Source of the DNA: Chloroflexota bacterium
Lineage (GTDB): Bacteria > Chloroflexota > Dormibacteria > CF-121
Length of the DNA: 40,805 bases
Direction of reading: 5' to 3'
Assembly: GCA_005889225.1 (NCBI GenBank)
Contig: VBEW01000017.1
Coordinates: 1 to 40,805, forward strand
Shown: in pieces, positions 28,485 to 38,542 of the stretch
How positions within the stretch are numbered: the first letter of the stretch is position 1
How the letters are laid out: each line of letters starts with the position of its first letter
The notes under the pieces: model-generated
The model's input: the letters and a program-made list of their open reading frames with translations, nothing else
Databases searched by the model: none
What the model was told of the DNA's origin: nothing
Made by a program: the position numbers and the translations under genes

Positions 28485-30707
28485 ATGTTTGCCTGGTGGG
28501 GTCAATTCGTCTACCGGCACCGCTGGGCGGTGCTGGGCGTTTCCGGCGTCATGCTGGCCGGCTCGATCGTCGCCCTCTTCAACGGCGGCACGCTGAAGAA
28601 CAGCGGCGGCCGGGATACCGAGTCGGGACGTGCCCTGGCGCTGATGCAGGACCAGCTGCCCCAGAATGGCGCCGGCTCGTCATTCGTGCTCGTCTTTGGC
28701 AGCAACTCACTGGCGGTCAGCGATCCCAGCTTCAAGCAGGCGATGCTCACCGCGCTGCAGCCGTTGAAAGCGGATTCTCGCGTGAAGACGGTCGAAACCC
28801 CCTTTGATGTGCCGGCCGAGCAAGCTCGCGCGATGACGTCAACCGATGGCCACCATGCCTTCGCCCAGGTCTCCCTCAAGGACGATTACTCCAGCGCGCG
28901 CCAGTACTACGCGCAGCTGCGCGCCCAGGTCCGGTCGGACCGGCTGCAGGTGCTGGGCACGGGGAACGTCGCGATTGGCTCCGACTTCGACAAGTACCTG
29001 GCGTCCGACCTGCAGCGCGCCGAACTGGTTTCGCTGGCCATCATCGTTCCGCTGCTCCTGATCGTCTTCGCCACCGTGGTCAGCATGTTGCTGCCGCTCG
29101 GGGTGGGCGGGCTTGCGGTGGTTGGCGGCCTGGCCGGGGTTGGCGTGCTGGCGCGCTTCACCGATGTCTCGACCTATTCCACGAATATCGTCACCCTGAT
29201 CGGTCTCGGAGTGGCGATCGACTACTCACTCTTCATCGTCAACCGGTTCCGCGAAGAGCTGTCCGCGGGCCAAACCCCCGAGCAGGCGCTCATCGCCAGC
29301 ATGCGGACCTCGGGTCGGGCGGTGACGTTCTCGGGGATCACTGTCGCGATCGGGCTGAGTGCCATGCTCTTCTTCCAGGGCTCCTTCCTGGCATCGATGG
29401 GCTCCGCCGGCGCGATCGTGGTCGCGATCGCGGTGCTCTATGCGCTGACCTTCCTGGCCTCGCTCCTCGCCATCCTGGGCCATCGGGTGAACTGGGCACG
29501 CCTTCCGCTTCCCCGCCGTACCGCCGGCCGCGGCCTGTGGCACGGCCTCGCCATCCGGGTGATGCGGCGCCCATTGCTGGTGCTGCTCCCGGTCGTCGGG
29601 CTGCTGTTGCTGATGGTCGTGCCCTTCCTCCAGATCCGCATCGCCAATGGCGACGTGGGCATGCTGCCGCCGAGTGCCGAGACCCGGCGCGGCTATGACC
29701 AGCTGCAAACGTTTCCAGGCCAGGGTCAAACCTTCTTCAGCGTGGTGGTTCGCTACCCGAGCGGCGGCCCGCTCACCAAAGAGCGGGTAGGCGAGCTCTA
29801 CGACCTCGCCCAGCGAGTCAAGCAGGTCCCGGGGGTGGAAGGCGTGGAGAGCCTGGTGAGCTTCGACGGGACGCTGACGCGCGCCGACTACCAGACACTG
29901 CTGACCCAGCCGGCCTCAGCGCAGCCGGCCCGGGTCCAGGCGATCGTCCATGAAACGACCGGCTCCGAGATCGCCGTGCTCTCGGTCGTGACCAAGCACG
30001 GTCAGGAAAGCGACGCCTCGCGCGCCATCGTTCATTCGCTGCGCAACATGGCGCCACCCGCCGGGAGCTCGATGCTGGTGGAGGCCTTCTCCATCGACTT
30101 CACCGACTTCATCCTTGCGCGCATCCCGCTGGCGGTGGCGTACGTCATGGTCGTCACCTACGTCGTCCTCTTCCTGCTGACCGGTTCCGTGGTGCTGCCA
30201 TTGAAGGCGGTCATCATGAACATCCTGTCGATCGGCGCCTCTTTCGGGGCGCTGGTCTGGATTTTCCAGCAGGGCCATCTCAGCTCACTGCTCAACTTCA
30301 CCGCCGCACCGCTCGATCCTTCGGTCCCCGTTCTCCTGTTCTGCATCGTCTTCGGGCTCTCGATGGACTACGAGGTCCTGCTGATCAGCCGGATCCAGGA
30401 GGAGTATCGGCGCACCCGGGACACGACCCAGGCGGTGGCCGATGGGCTGGAGCGAAGCGGACGGCTGATCACGGGCGCGGCGGCCATCATGGTGGCGGTC
30501 TTCCTGGCATTCGGGCTGGCGGACGTGGTCTTGATCAAGTCGATCGGACTGGGCCTCGCGATCGCCGTGGCCCTCGATGCGACGCTGGTGCGGGCGCTGA
30601 TCGTGCCGGCGGTGATGCGGCTGCTGGGTCGAGCCAACTGGTGGGCGCCCCGACGTCTGGCGCGATTGCATCGGCGGATCAGCATGGAGGAACCGCTGGC
30701 GGCGTAG
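28485..30707 (+). CDS. MMPL/RND family transporter
   Basis: 12-TM-like architecture with GLGVAIDYSLFIVNRFREEL and FGLSMDYEVLLISRIQEEY duplicated motifs. Confidence 0.95.
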   Translation: MFAWWGQFVYRHRWAVLGVSGVMLAGSIVALFNGGTLKNSGGRDTESGRALALMQDQLPQNGAGSSFVLVFGSNSLAVSDPSFKQAMLTALQPLKADSRVKTVETPFDVPAEQARAMTSTDGHHAFAQVSLKDDYSSARQYYAQLRAQVRSDRLQVLGTGNVAIGSDFDKYLASDLQRAELVSLAIIVPLLLIVFATVVSMLLPLGVGGLAVVGGLAGVGVLARFTDVSTYSTNIVTLIGLGVAIDYSLFIVNRFREELSAGQTPEQALIASMRTSGRAVTFSGITVAIGLSAMLFFQGSFLASMGSAGAIVVAIAVLYALTFLASLLAILGHRVNWARLPLPRRTAGRGLWHGLAIRVMRRPLLVLLPVVGLLLLMVVPFLQIRIANGDVGMLPPSAETRRGYDQLQTFPGQGQTFFSVVVRYPSGGPLTKERVGELYDLAQRVKQVPGVEGVESLVSFDGTLTRADYQTLLTQPASAQPARVQAIVHETTGSEIAVLSVVTKHGQESDASRAIVHSLRNMAPPAGSSMLVEAFSIDFTDFILARIPLAVAYVMVVTYVVLFLLTGSVVLPLKAVIMNILSIGASFGALVWIFQQGHLSSLLNFTAAPLDPSVPVLLFCIVFGLSMDYEVLLISRIQEEYRRTRDTTQAVADGLERSGRLITGAAAIMVAVFLAFGLADVVLIKSIGLGLAIAVALDATLVRALIVPAVMRLLGRANWWAPRRLARLHRRISMEEPLAA

Positions 30708-30786
30708 CGGCCGCGCCGGCTAAACCCTTCACGACTTCGTCGCCGTACGCCTCGATGGGTCGGCGGAAGCGGCGCGATATATCAGG

Positions 30787-32052
30787 GTGCGCCCCGCCCG
30801 CATGCCGCGTCCCCGCCCGGCCCCCATCGGCGGTCACCGGCCAGAAACTCGAGTCCGGATCGATCGCGGCGGCTGGCTGCTCTTCTTCGCCCACGGGCTC
30901 TCCGGCCTCGGGGCGGGGCCCTTTGTTGCCTTCGGAGCCATCTACCAGCACGACCTGGGCGCCAGCGCCTTCGAGATCGGGCTCGTCGCCGCGGTCGGCA
31001 TGCTCGTGGCAACCCTCGTCATCTTCCCGGGCACCCGCATGGCCGAGCGCCGTAACCTCCACAAGACGATCATCGCCGGCTGGTTAATCGCAATCCCCGG
31101 CCCCCTGTGCTTCGCGGTCGCGCCACACTGGGCCTGGACCGCGCTCGGCGTCATCTTTATGCAGGCAGCCGTCATCAACACCCCGGCGATCAGCGTGTAC
31201 CTCACGCTGGGCGTGCCCCGCGATCGGATCGCCATGGTCATGACGACCGTGCTGTCCGCCTATTCCCTTGGGCTGATCGCCTCGACCCTGCTGACCGGCG
31301 TACTGGCCGAGGTCATCTCGTTGCGCGCGCTCTTCTGGATGGCGGCGGGATTTTCCGGGCTGGCGGCGCTCTGCATCTGGTTCTTGCCGGCGAAGGAGCC
31401 ACCGCGGCTGGTCCTTCCGGCTTTGCGCTACCGCGACCTGATGCAGTACCCCGCGTTTCGGGTGCTGCTGGTGCTGTTCTCGGTCGTGACCGTCATCATC
31501 TTCATCCCCTGGACCTTCACCGCCCTGTACGCGCGGGAGGCCGCCCATGTCGACAACGTCTGGATCGGCGTTCTGATGAGCATCCTGTACCTGGGATCGG
31601 TGCTCTTAGGGCTGAGCCTTGGCCGCTTGCGACGGTCGATGGGCAGTGTCGGCATCGTCCTCTGCTTCGAGGCCGCCTACGTGGTGTCGGCGGTGTTGCT
31701 GCTCTCCTCCACGGCGCTGCCGATCCTCGGCCTGGCCTTCTTCTTGCGGGGCGCGTTCTGGTCGTTCCGCCAGGTGATGACCGCGGTCATCGGGGAGGTG
31801 CTCCCCGATCATGCGATGGCGCGGGGCTACGGCCTGTTCGCCTTGCTCACCGGGGCGGTGGTGGTGGTCGCCTACCCGATCGGCGGCTGGATGTACGGGA
31901 TCGGGGCGCGGACACCGTTCTGGTCATCGGCTGTGCTGATGGCAGTCGCCGTGCTGATCACGATCGTCGTTCGCGCCTACTTCCACGCGAACTATCTGAA
32001 GCCGCCCCAGATCGACGCGGTTCAGGACGATGTCAAGCCGCTGGCGGCCTAG
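30787..32052 (+). CDS. MFS transporter
   Basis: Multi-TM protein, GLSGLGAGPFVAFGAIYQHDLGASAFEIGLVAAVGMLVATLVIFPGTRMAERRNLHKTII. Confidence 0.9.
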   Translation: MRPARMPRPRPAPIGGHRPETRVRIDRGGWLLFFAHGLSGLGAGPFVAFGAIYQHDLGASAFEIGLVAAVGMLVATLVIFPGTRMAERRNLHKTIIAGWLIAIPGPLCFAVAPHWAWTALGVIFMQAAVINTPAISVYLTLGVPRDRIAMVMTTVLSAYSLGLIASTLLTGVLAEVISLRALFWMAAGFSGLAALCIWFLPAKEPPRLVLPALRYRDLMQYPAFRVLLVLFSVVTVIIFIPWTFTALYAREAAHVDNVWIGVLMSILYLGSVLLGLSLGRLRRSMGSVGIVLCFEAAYVVSAVLLLSSTALPILGLAFFLRGAFWSFRQVMTAVIGEVLPDHAMARGYGLFALLTGAVVVVAYPIGGWMYGIGARTPFWSSAVLMAVAVLITIVVRAYFHANYLKPPQIDAVQDDVKPLAA

Positions 32053-33743
32053 CCGGCCGGATTCCAGTTCGGCGAGGTCGCAGTGTACGGGTAATCCGCC
32101 TCCCATTCGGTGAGCTGCTGGGGACGCGAGCCGTCGCCGTTCATCACGTAAATCTGGGGCAGGTCGCCAACCTGGCCGGTGAAGCTCACCCGGCGATCGT
32201 ACGCGGGGGTATTGGGGGTCGATCCGTTGGGCGCCTCCTTGCTGCCGGTGACCTTGACCACGCCCCCGACCTCGCCCGCGGAAAAGATGTTGACGCGATA
32301 GAGCGCTGCGGAGAGGCCGTCGCCGGTGGCGGCGAAGAGCGTGCTGTTGTCGCTCAGCCAGGCGGCCGCCGTGATGTCCAGCGCACCACCCCGGCGGTAC
32401 GCGCTGGCCCCGCTGGCGGAGAGGTCGTAGACCCAGAGTTCCGGGCCGCTGGCCGTCATCCGGCGGAAGGCGAGCTTGGTGCCATTCGGCGACCAGGCCG
32501 GGTGGTCGGCGGGATCATCGAGGCCGGCCGGCCGGTAACGGCTGCGCAGGTCGAGGTTCATGATCCAGAGATGGTTTTGGCCCACGCGATCCGCGGTGCT
32601 GTAGGCAACCGACCGGCCATCAGGGCTGAGCGCCACCGGGCCGGTGACCAGCCCGTCGGCCGGATCGGTGAGGGCGACATCGGTGAGCGTGGCCGGGCGG
32701 AAACGGCGCAAGCTCCCATCTTTGAGATAGACGATCGTTCCGTCGGCGGACCAGTAGACCTGCGAGCCGCCGATGCCGGGGCTGGCGATGGCCCCGGTGG
32801 ACATGTCGACGATCTGGATCGCGCCGCTGCCGGCACCGCGGGGCGCACGGACGAGTGCCAGCCGCCGTCCGTCGGGCGCCCAGTCGAACGCGAGGATGGC
32901 GTCCTGCGTCTGGCCCTGGCCAGGGAGCTGATACAGGATTTTGGGGGTGGCGCGCGAGAGAAAGCTGTCCGCATGGGGATCGACCAGGCCGACCGCGAAC
33001 GCCGGCTGCTCCCGCTGCCCGACCAGGTAGCCGATCTTTCTTAAGAGAGAAAGGTTCCCGGTGCGGAAATGGGTTTGGACCTGGCCGTCCAGTGCGTTGT
33101 CGTGGACGTCCATCGGCCGGTCGATCGACACGGTATAAGCCTGATTCGACTGCAGGACCGAGAGAGGAATGATTTCGAACTGGGCGCCGTCGCCGCCCGG
33201 GCGCGTGCGTAGCAGGAAGGGCGTGTCCGGACTCAGCTGCACGGCCGCCCGCATCGTGTCGGCCCGCATCGCCCGGTTGAAGCTCAGGATGATGTTCCGA
33301 TCCGGTGCCACGGAACCCGCGTTGTCACCCGGGTCGACCGAGGTCAGCATCGGCCGCCCTTCGGTGGTGAAGTGCCAGGAGTGGTCGAGCGTGTTCTGCT
33401 GACCGCTGGCGTCGGCGTAGCCGGCGTGCATGGCGACGGTATACGCGGTGGACAGCTCGAAATTGACGTGCGGGTGGACAAACACCATCGTGTTGCCGGT
33501 CCAGGCAAAACGGCAATTCTTCGAACCCGCGCAATCCTTCAGGGCGGGCGAGAGCGCAAATCGTTTCTCTACCGAATCGTGGTTCATGGGCCGGTCGAAG
33601 CTGATGCTGATCGCCTGGTTGGTCGGCACATCGGTCACCTCACGGCTGGGAGAGATGCTCACGATTCGAGGCGGATTGAGGGCGCACCCGCTCAAGAGGC
33701 AGGCGAGGACCGCCAGCGTAAGGAGGATGGCGCGCCGCATCAC
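32049..33743 (-). CDS. Lipoprotein with Big_5-type Ig-like domains and TolB-like beta-propeller
   Basis: Lipobox LLSGC; two Ig-like blocks (VTDVPTNQAISISFDRPMNHDSV, VAPDRNIILSFNRAMRADTM); propeller repeats LALVRAPRG, VALSPDGRSVAYST, HPAWSPNGTKLAFRR. Confidence 0.85.
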   Translation of the reverse strand: MMRRAILLTLAVLACLLSGCALNPPRIVSISPSREVTDVPTNQAISISFDRPMNHDSVEKRFALSPALKDCAGSKNCRFAWTGNTMVFVHPHVNFELSTAYTVAMHAGYADASGQQNTLDHSWHFTTEGRPMLTSVDPGDNAGSVAPDRNIILSFNRAMRADTMRAAVQLSPDTPFLLRTRPGGDGAQFEIIPLSVLQSNQAYTVSIDRPMDVHDNALDGQVQTHFRTGNLSLLRKIGYLVGQREQPAFAVGLVDPHADSFLSRATPKILYQLPGQGQTQDAILAFDWAPDGRRLALVRAPRGAGSGAIQIVDMSTGAIASPGIGGSQVYWSADGTIVYLKDGSLRRFRPATLTDVALTDPADGLVTGPVALSPDGRSVAYSTADRVGQNHLWIMNLDLRSRYRPAGLDDPADHPAWSPNGTKLAFRRMTASGPELWVYDLSASGASAYRRGGALDITAAAWLSDNSTLFAATGDGLSAALYRVNIFSAGEVGGVVKVTGSKEAPNGSTPNTPAYDRRVSFTGQVGDLPQIYVMNGDGSRPQQLTEWEADYPYTATSPNWNPAG

Positions 33744-33779
33744 CAGATACTAGGAGAGCGAAATTAGCGGAGGCTAAGC

Positions 33780-35261
33780 CTAGCGCTGTTCTTCGAGCAC
33801 CTGGCGCATCTCGTTCGCCAGGTTCGTCAGGCGCGCCGGGTCGACGAACATGATCGACGTCTGCGAGATCCGGTCGATCGTGCGGTCCAGCGCGTCGACA
33901 TTGTGCTCGGTGGAGCTCAGCATCTCCTTCACCTTCTTCGAGCGACTCTGGAGCGCGCTGTCGGCCATCTGGTTCAGCTGGCTCATCAGGGACGGCCAGT
34001 CGATGTCCGGCTCGGCACTGGCTGGTGCGGCGGCCGGCGGAGCTGGCGCGCGCGGCTGGGCTCGCGGCGCCGCCTGGGGCGCTGGAGCGGTCGAGGGCTG
34101 AGGCGGCGCGGGCCGGTAGACCGTTGCCGGCACCGAGGGCGTCATCGCCAGCATCTCTTCGAGGCTCACGGAAGCCGGCTCCTCGAGGTCAGCGACGGCC
34201 TTGACCTCGATCCGCGTCTTGGTATCGGCGCACAAGCGGGTCACGATTTCCGGATCCTGCATGAGCTGCGGCTGGCCGCGGGTGAAGGCGCCCAGCAGCT
34301 GGCCGTCGCGCAGCAAGATGATGCCCATCTCGTCCGGGGCACGGACCAGCAGGCTGCCGTGGATCTTTTCCTCCTGCAGGTATTGGAGAAGGGCGCGGAC
34401 ATCGACGAAACGCGCCAGCAGGCCCTGCAGGATGGTGGGCGCGGTCAGCAGCTGATAGATGGCCGTCACCACCTCGGAGGTGAGCTCGATGACGTCCATG
34501 CTGCCCTCGCCGCGATCGACGTCGTTCTTGAACAGGGAGAAGGCGGTCCGACCGGTGGACACGACGGCGCCCCCGTCGTAAAAGCTCTCGATCAGGCTTC
34601 CCTGGTAGAAGAGGATCATGCCGCGCGAGGCCTGTCCCGTGAGCCGCAGATAGCCGGTCAGCCGGTCGGTGCTCAGCGAGCGCAGCAGCTTGGGAAAGTC
34701 AACGAAGGCCGTCTTCAAGGACTCGTAGACGAGCTTGCCAACCGGCAGGGGGTACAGCTCGGTCGGGGGTGGTCCCTCTTCCGCGGTGGGCTGCGGCGCG
34801 ACCTGCGGCTGCTGGCTCACGACGGCCCGCTCACTGACCGGGTGGGGGACGGGCGCGGCGGGCGCCGGCCCGGCTGCCGGCGTTGGAGGTGTCCGGATGG
34901 CCGCCACCGGGCCATTGTCGGCGCCGGGCACCCCCCGTCGCTTCGCCTCCGCCAGAATGTCTGCGGTGGGCGCGGTGATCGTCTCCTCGGTCGGCAGCTT
35001 CGACTTGGGATCAAAGGTGTAATCGCCCTGGCGCCAGGCAAGCGGTTCGAAGACCGCCTCCTCGCCCTGACTGCCGTTGCCATACGCGTGGAACAGGTGG
35101 CCAAAGAGAAAAAAGAGCGAGAACGCCTCGCCACCGCTGCGGACTTGAAGGGTCCCCGTGGCGCGCTGAGCTTGCATCGACTGCAAGAGAGATAGCAGGG
35201 GGGTTTGGTCTAACGATCCCTTGTAGTCCACAAGTCTCGGCGCTTGCTCGATGGAACTCAA
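33780..35261 (-). CDS. Multi-domain DUF4388-like protein with Pro/Ala-rich linkers and C-terminal helical region
   Basis: YKGSLDQTPLLSLLQSMQAQRATGTLQVRSGGEAFSLFFLFGHLFHAYG; LLRSLSTDRLTGYLRLTGQASRGMILFYQGSLIESFYDG; LLQYLQEEKIHGSLLVRAPDEMGIILLRDGQLLGAF; TTG start at 35261 after gggaggc. Confidence 0.82.
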   Translation of the reverse strand: MSSIEQAPRLVDYKGSLDQTPLLSLLQSMQAQRATGTLQVRSGGEAFSLFFLFGHLFHAYGNGSQGEEAVFEPLAWRQGDYTFDPKSKLPTEETITAPTADILAEAKRRGVPGADNGPVAAIRTPPTPAAGPAPAAPVPHPVSERAVVSQQPQVAPQPTAEEGPPPTELYPLPVGKLVYESLKTAFVDFPKLLRSLSTDRLTGYLRLTGQASRGMILFYQGSLIESFYDGGAVVSTGRTAFSLFKNDVDRGEGSMDVIELTSEVVTAIYQLLTAPTILQGLLARFVDVRALLQYLQEEKIHGSLLVRAPDEMGIILLRDGQLLGAFTRGQPQLMQDPEIVTRLCADTKTRIEVKAVADLEEPASVSLEEMLAMTPSVPATVYRPAPPQPSTAPAPQAAPRAQPRAPAPPAAAPASAEPDIDWPSLMSQLNQMADSALQSRSKKVKEMLSSTEHNVDALDRTIDRISQTSIMFVDPARLTNLANEMRQVLEEQR

Positions 35262-35384
35262 AACACGCCTCCCACCGCCCCGAGATTTCTCCCCAATGCT
35301 AGCACAGGCCAAATACGATACTCCAAGTGTTCGTGACGCGGGGTTGCCGCTGCTCGGCGGGGTGGCCCGCTAAGCTGAGGGCGG

Positions 35385-36404
35385 ATGCCCGAATTGACGA
35401 CCTGCGAGGATGCGTCCGCCTGGGACGCGTTCGTTTCGCAGGCCCGCGACGCCTCGTTGCTGCAATCCTGGGCATGGGGCAGCCTCAAATCGCGCTACGG
35501 CTGGCAGCCCCGCCGCTACCTCTGGGTCGAGGCCGGCCGGCCGACCGCGGCCGCCGCCGTTCTGCGCCGGCGCCTTCCGGGTGGGCTCTACCTGGACTAC
35601 GCTCCGCGCGGGCCGATCCTCGACGGTCAGCTCGAGCACTGGCCCGACCTCTGGCCGGCGCTGCGCGAACGCCTGGCGGCCGAGGGAGGCACGGTCCTCA
35701 AGGTCGATCCGGAATGGACCACTGATGCGCAGCGAGCCGCGCTGACCGCCAGCGGGGCGCTGCCCAGCCGGCATCCGATCCAGCACCAGGCGACCATGGT
35801 GGTCGATATCAGCGGTGGTGATGCGGCGCTGATGCGGCTGAAGGAGTCGACGCGGCGAAACATCCGATCGGGCAGCCGGCAGGGCATTACGGTGGAAGCC
35901 TCGCAAGCGTCAGCGGCGATGGACAGCTTCTACGACCTGCTTCAGGAGACGGCCGTCCGCGAGCAGTTCACCATTCGCGCCCGCGCGTACTACCAGGACC
36001 TGCTCGGCCTCTTTCGCGAGCGGGGCCAGGTGTGCGTCTACCTCGCCCGACTCGAGGAACGATTGCTGGCCGGGGCCGTCATGCTCTATTTCGGGTCGAA
36101 GCTCATTTACCTTTACGGCGGCACGCGCTCGGAGGCGAAAGACCTCAAACCCGGCTATCTGCTGCACTGGCGCGCGATCGAGGACGCGCAGCGTCGAGGC
36201 TGCACCAGCTACGACATGTGGGGGGTGCCGCTCGATCCCCAGCCAGGCCAGCGCGGCTACGGCTATTACGTCTTCAAATCGCGCTTCAACGGTCGCCTGG
36301 TCCGCTTTATCGGGCTGTACGACCTGCCGGTCAACCGGGCCGCCACGCTGACGATCCGCCTGGCCGAGCGATTCGCGCGGACCGGCCAGCCCGAGTTTGT
36401 CTGA
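35385..36404 (+). CDS. FemAB/FemX-like peptidoglycan-bridge aminoacyltransferase (GNAT fold)
   Basis: LLQSWAWGSLKSRYGWQPRRY...YQDLLGLF...YLYGGTRSEAKDLKPGYLLHWRAIEDAQRRGCTSYDMWGVP...GYYVFKSRFNGRLVRFIGLYDLPVN. Confidence 0.92.
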   Translation: MPELTTCEDASAWDAFVSQARDASLLQSWAWGSLKSRYGWQPRRYLWVEAGRPTAAAAVLRRRLPGGLYLDYAPRGPILDGQLEHWPDLWPALRERLAAEGGTVLKVDPEWTTDAQRAALTASGALPSRHPIQHQATMVVDISGGDAALMRLKESTRRNIRSGSRQGITVEASQASAAMDSFYDLLQETAVREQFTIRARAYYQDLLGLFRERGQVCVYLARLEERLLAGAVMLYFGSKLIYLYGGTRSEAKDLKPGYLLHWRAIEDAQRRGCTSYDMWGVPLDPQPGQRGYGYYVFKSRFNGRLVRFIGLYDLPVNRAATLTIRLAERFARTGQPEFV

Positions 36405-37422
36405 AACCGCGGCGGCCATCACCCACGGTCACGCCCTGGGCGCGCAGGCCTGGGACCGGCTCCTGCTCGAGCAGCCCGAAGGCAACCTGCTGCAGAGCTG
36501 GACCTGGGGCGAGCTGCAGGCGCGATTCGGCTGGCGCATCGAACGCCTGCTCGTCCAGGATGGGCGGCACGGCCTTTGCTCGCTGCAGCGCACGACCACC
36601 CTGCTGCCCCGAGGCGCGGTCTACTACGTGCCGCGGGGTCCAGCCGTGGTCGCGGCGGCGCGAGTCCAGGTCCTGGACGAGCTGGAGCGACGGGCGCGTG
36701 CCGGCGGCGGCATCGTGCTGCGGGTCGAGCCCAACGACCGGGTTGGCGACCAGTGGCCGGCATTCTTCGAGGGGCGCGGCTTTGTTCGGGGGGATCCGGT
36801 CCAGCCGCCGGCGACCCAGCTGCTTCGCATCGATCGTGAGCCCGAGACATTGAAGGCCGGCTTCAAGCCGAAGACCCGCTACAACCTCAACCTGGCTGAG
36901 CGGAAAGGCGTGACCGTCACCGGTTCACGCGACGTCACGACATTCGCCCGGCTCGCAGCCGAAACGGCAAAGCGCCAGGGCATTCATCTTCCCGGCGCCG
37001 CCTACTACCAGGCGGCCATCGACCTGTTCTCGCCACGGGATGAGGTCCGCCTGTACCTGGCGCAGCACGAGGGGGACACGCTTGGCGGGATCATGGTCTT
37101 CCGCTTCGGCAAGACCGCCTACTACCTGTTCGGCGGCTCCATCGAACACAAACGCGAGCTGATGCCGAACTACCTGCTGCACTGGCAGGCGATGATCGAC
37201 TTTCGAGCACTGGGCTGTGACACTTACGACTGGTGGGGAATCCCGGAAGAGCCGGCACCCGACCATCCGTGGTTCGGGTTGTACCGGTTCAAGACCGGCT
37301 TCGGGGGCGAGACGGTCCGCTACATCGGCCTCTACCAGCGGGTCCTGCGGCCGGGGCCTTTCAAGCTGGAGCGCCGGCTGCAGCAATTGAAGGCGCGAGT
37401 TCGCCAGCCTATACTGCGGTGA
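36397..37422 (+). CDS. FemAB/FemX-like aminoacyltransferase, paralogue 2
   Basis: LLQSWTWGELQARFGWRIERL...KTRYNLNLAERKGV...YLFGGSIEHKRELMPNYLLHWQAMIDFRALGCDTYDWWGIP...LYRFKTGFGGETVRYIGLYQRVL. Confidence 0.92.
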   Translation: MSETAAAITHGHALGAQAWDRLLLEQPEGNLLQSWTWGELQARFGWRIERLLVQDGRHGLCSLQRTTTLLPRGAVYYVPRGPAVVAAARVQVLDELERRARAGGGIVLRVEPNDRVGDQWPAFFEGRGFVRGDPVQPPATQLLRIDREPETLKAGFKPKTRYNLNLAERKGVTVTGSRDVTTFARLAAETAKRQGIHLPGAAYYQAAIDLFSPRDEVRLYLAQHEGDTLGGIMVFRFGKTAYYLFGGSIEHKRELMPNYLLHWQAMIDFRALGCDTYDWWGIPEEPAPDHPWFGLYRFKTGFGGETVRYIGLYQRVLRPGPFKLERRLQQLKARVRQPILR

Positions 37423-37423
37423 C

Positions 37424-38536
37424 ATGGCGAGGGAGCGAACGCTCTCCGAGCAAGCGTTTGAGCAGTTCCCCCAGGCCCTCATCCTCGTCGACCGCGAAGC
37501 GACCGTGATAGCCCTGAACCCGGTCGCTGAGCGCCTGACCGGATGGGACCGGGGCGATGCGCTGGGTCGGCCGGCGGCCGACATCCTCGAGGTGCGCACC
37601 GAGACGGGTGTCAACCTGTGCGCACCGAACGGCGCGCTGCGGCGCGCGCTGCGGCTCGGCAAACAGATCAACACCCACTTCGCCTACCTGTTCCGCTTGC
37701 GCACCAGCGACGATCCAGTCAGAGTCGCCTACTCGGTCTCGCCGCTGCACATTAAAGGCCGCAGTCCCGACGGGGCAGTGATCGTCGTCCACGATGTCAC
37801 CCCCGAGCTGGAGACCATCGAAGCCCGCGATGCGTTGATGCTGGCGGCGTCGCACGAGCTGAAAACGCCCCTGACGACGCTCAAGGGTCTGAGCGAGCTC
37901 TTGCTCGACTTTGACCTGAGCGAGGCCCAGCGGCGGGAGCTGTTGCAGGATCTGCACGGCCAGGCCGACCGGATGGAGCGGCTGATCGGCGACATCCTGT
38001 CGGTAAGCCGGATCGACTCGGGACGGATCTCGGTGGACCTCTCGCGGGTCGACGTGGCGTCGGTCGTGCAGCACGTGTGCGACGAGGTCCGGCCGATGCT
38101 CAATGGTCGCACCCTGAAATGCCGGATCCCGGAGGACCTGCCCGCCGTCATGGGTGAGGCGCGGAAGCTGCACCAGATCCTGGTGAACCTGGTGAACAAT
38201 GCCATAAAATATTCCGAGCCCGGCACCCAGATCACCCTCAGCGCGCGAGGCGATGCGTCGGCCGTGAGGTTCGAGGTCTCAGACCAGGGGGTCGGAATCC
38301 GCAAGGAACATATGCCCCGCCTCTTCGAGAAGTTTTATCGCGCCGACGACCCGGTGGTCCGACGTACCTCCGGCACCGGGCTGGGGCTGTACATCGTGCG
38401 CAGCCTGGTCACCATGCTGGGCGGGCAGGTCCATGTGCGCAGCCGGCATGGAAAGGGCACGGTCTTCACCGTCACGGTGCCGCGGGCGGAAACGACCGCT
38501 CGGACCCGGCCGCGCGTTGCCGTCGGCGCCCACTAG
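37424..38536 (+). CDS. PAS-domain sensor histidine kinase
   Basis: PAS-like N-terminus (PQALILVDREATVIALNPVAERLTGW); H-box AASHELKTPLTTLKGLSELLLD; ATPase VNLVNNAIKYS, DQGVGIR, GTGLGLYIVRSLV. Confidence 0.96.
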   Translation: MARERTLSEQAFEQFPQALILVDREATVIALNPVAERLTGWDRGDALGRPAADILEVRTETGVNLCAPNGALRRALRLGKQINTHFAYLFRLRTSDDPVRVAYSVSPLHIKGRSPDGAVIVVHDVTPELETIEARDALMLAASHELKTPLTTLKGLSELLLDFDLSEAQRRELLQDLHGQADRMERLIGDILSVSRIDSGRISVDLSRVDVASVVQHVCDEVRPMLNGRTLKCRIPEDLPAVMGEARKLHQILVNLVNNAIKYSEPGTQITLSARGDASAVRFEVSDQGVGIRKEHMPRLFEKFYRADDPVVRRTSGTGLGLYIVRSLVTMLGGQVHVRSRHGKGTVFTVTVPRAETTARTRPRVAVGAH

Positions 38537-38542
38537 CCACTG

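Noticed and set aside
30708-30786. Reverse-strand protein-like stretch (DISRRFRRPIEAYGDEVVKGLAGAA) between MMPL and MFS genes
   Set aside because: Too short, no start/SD, continues as a shadow of the MFS gene; insufficient to call a gene remnant
31107-33044. 645-aa + strand ORF spanning the MFS gene and antisense to the lipoprotein gene
   Set aside because: Arg/Gly/Ala-rich shadow ORF typical of high GC; both underlying genes have clear family motifs in other frames
33903-35195. 430-aa + strand ORF antisense to the DUF4388-like gene
   Set aside because: Low-complexity shadow translation with no recognisable motifs
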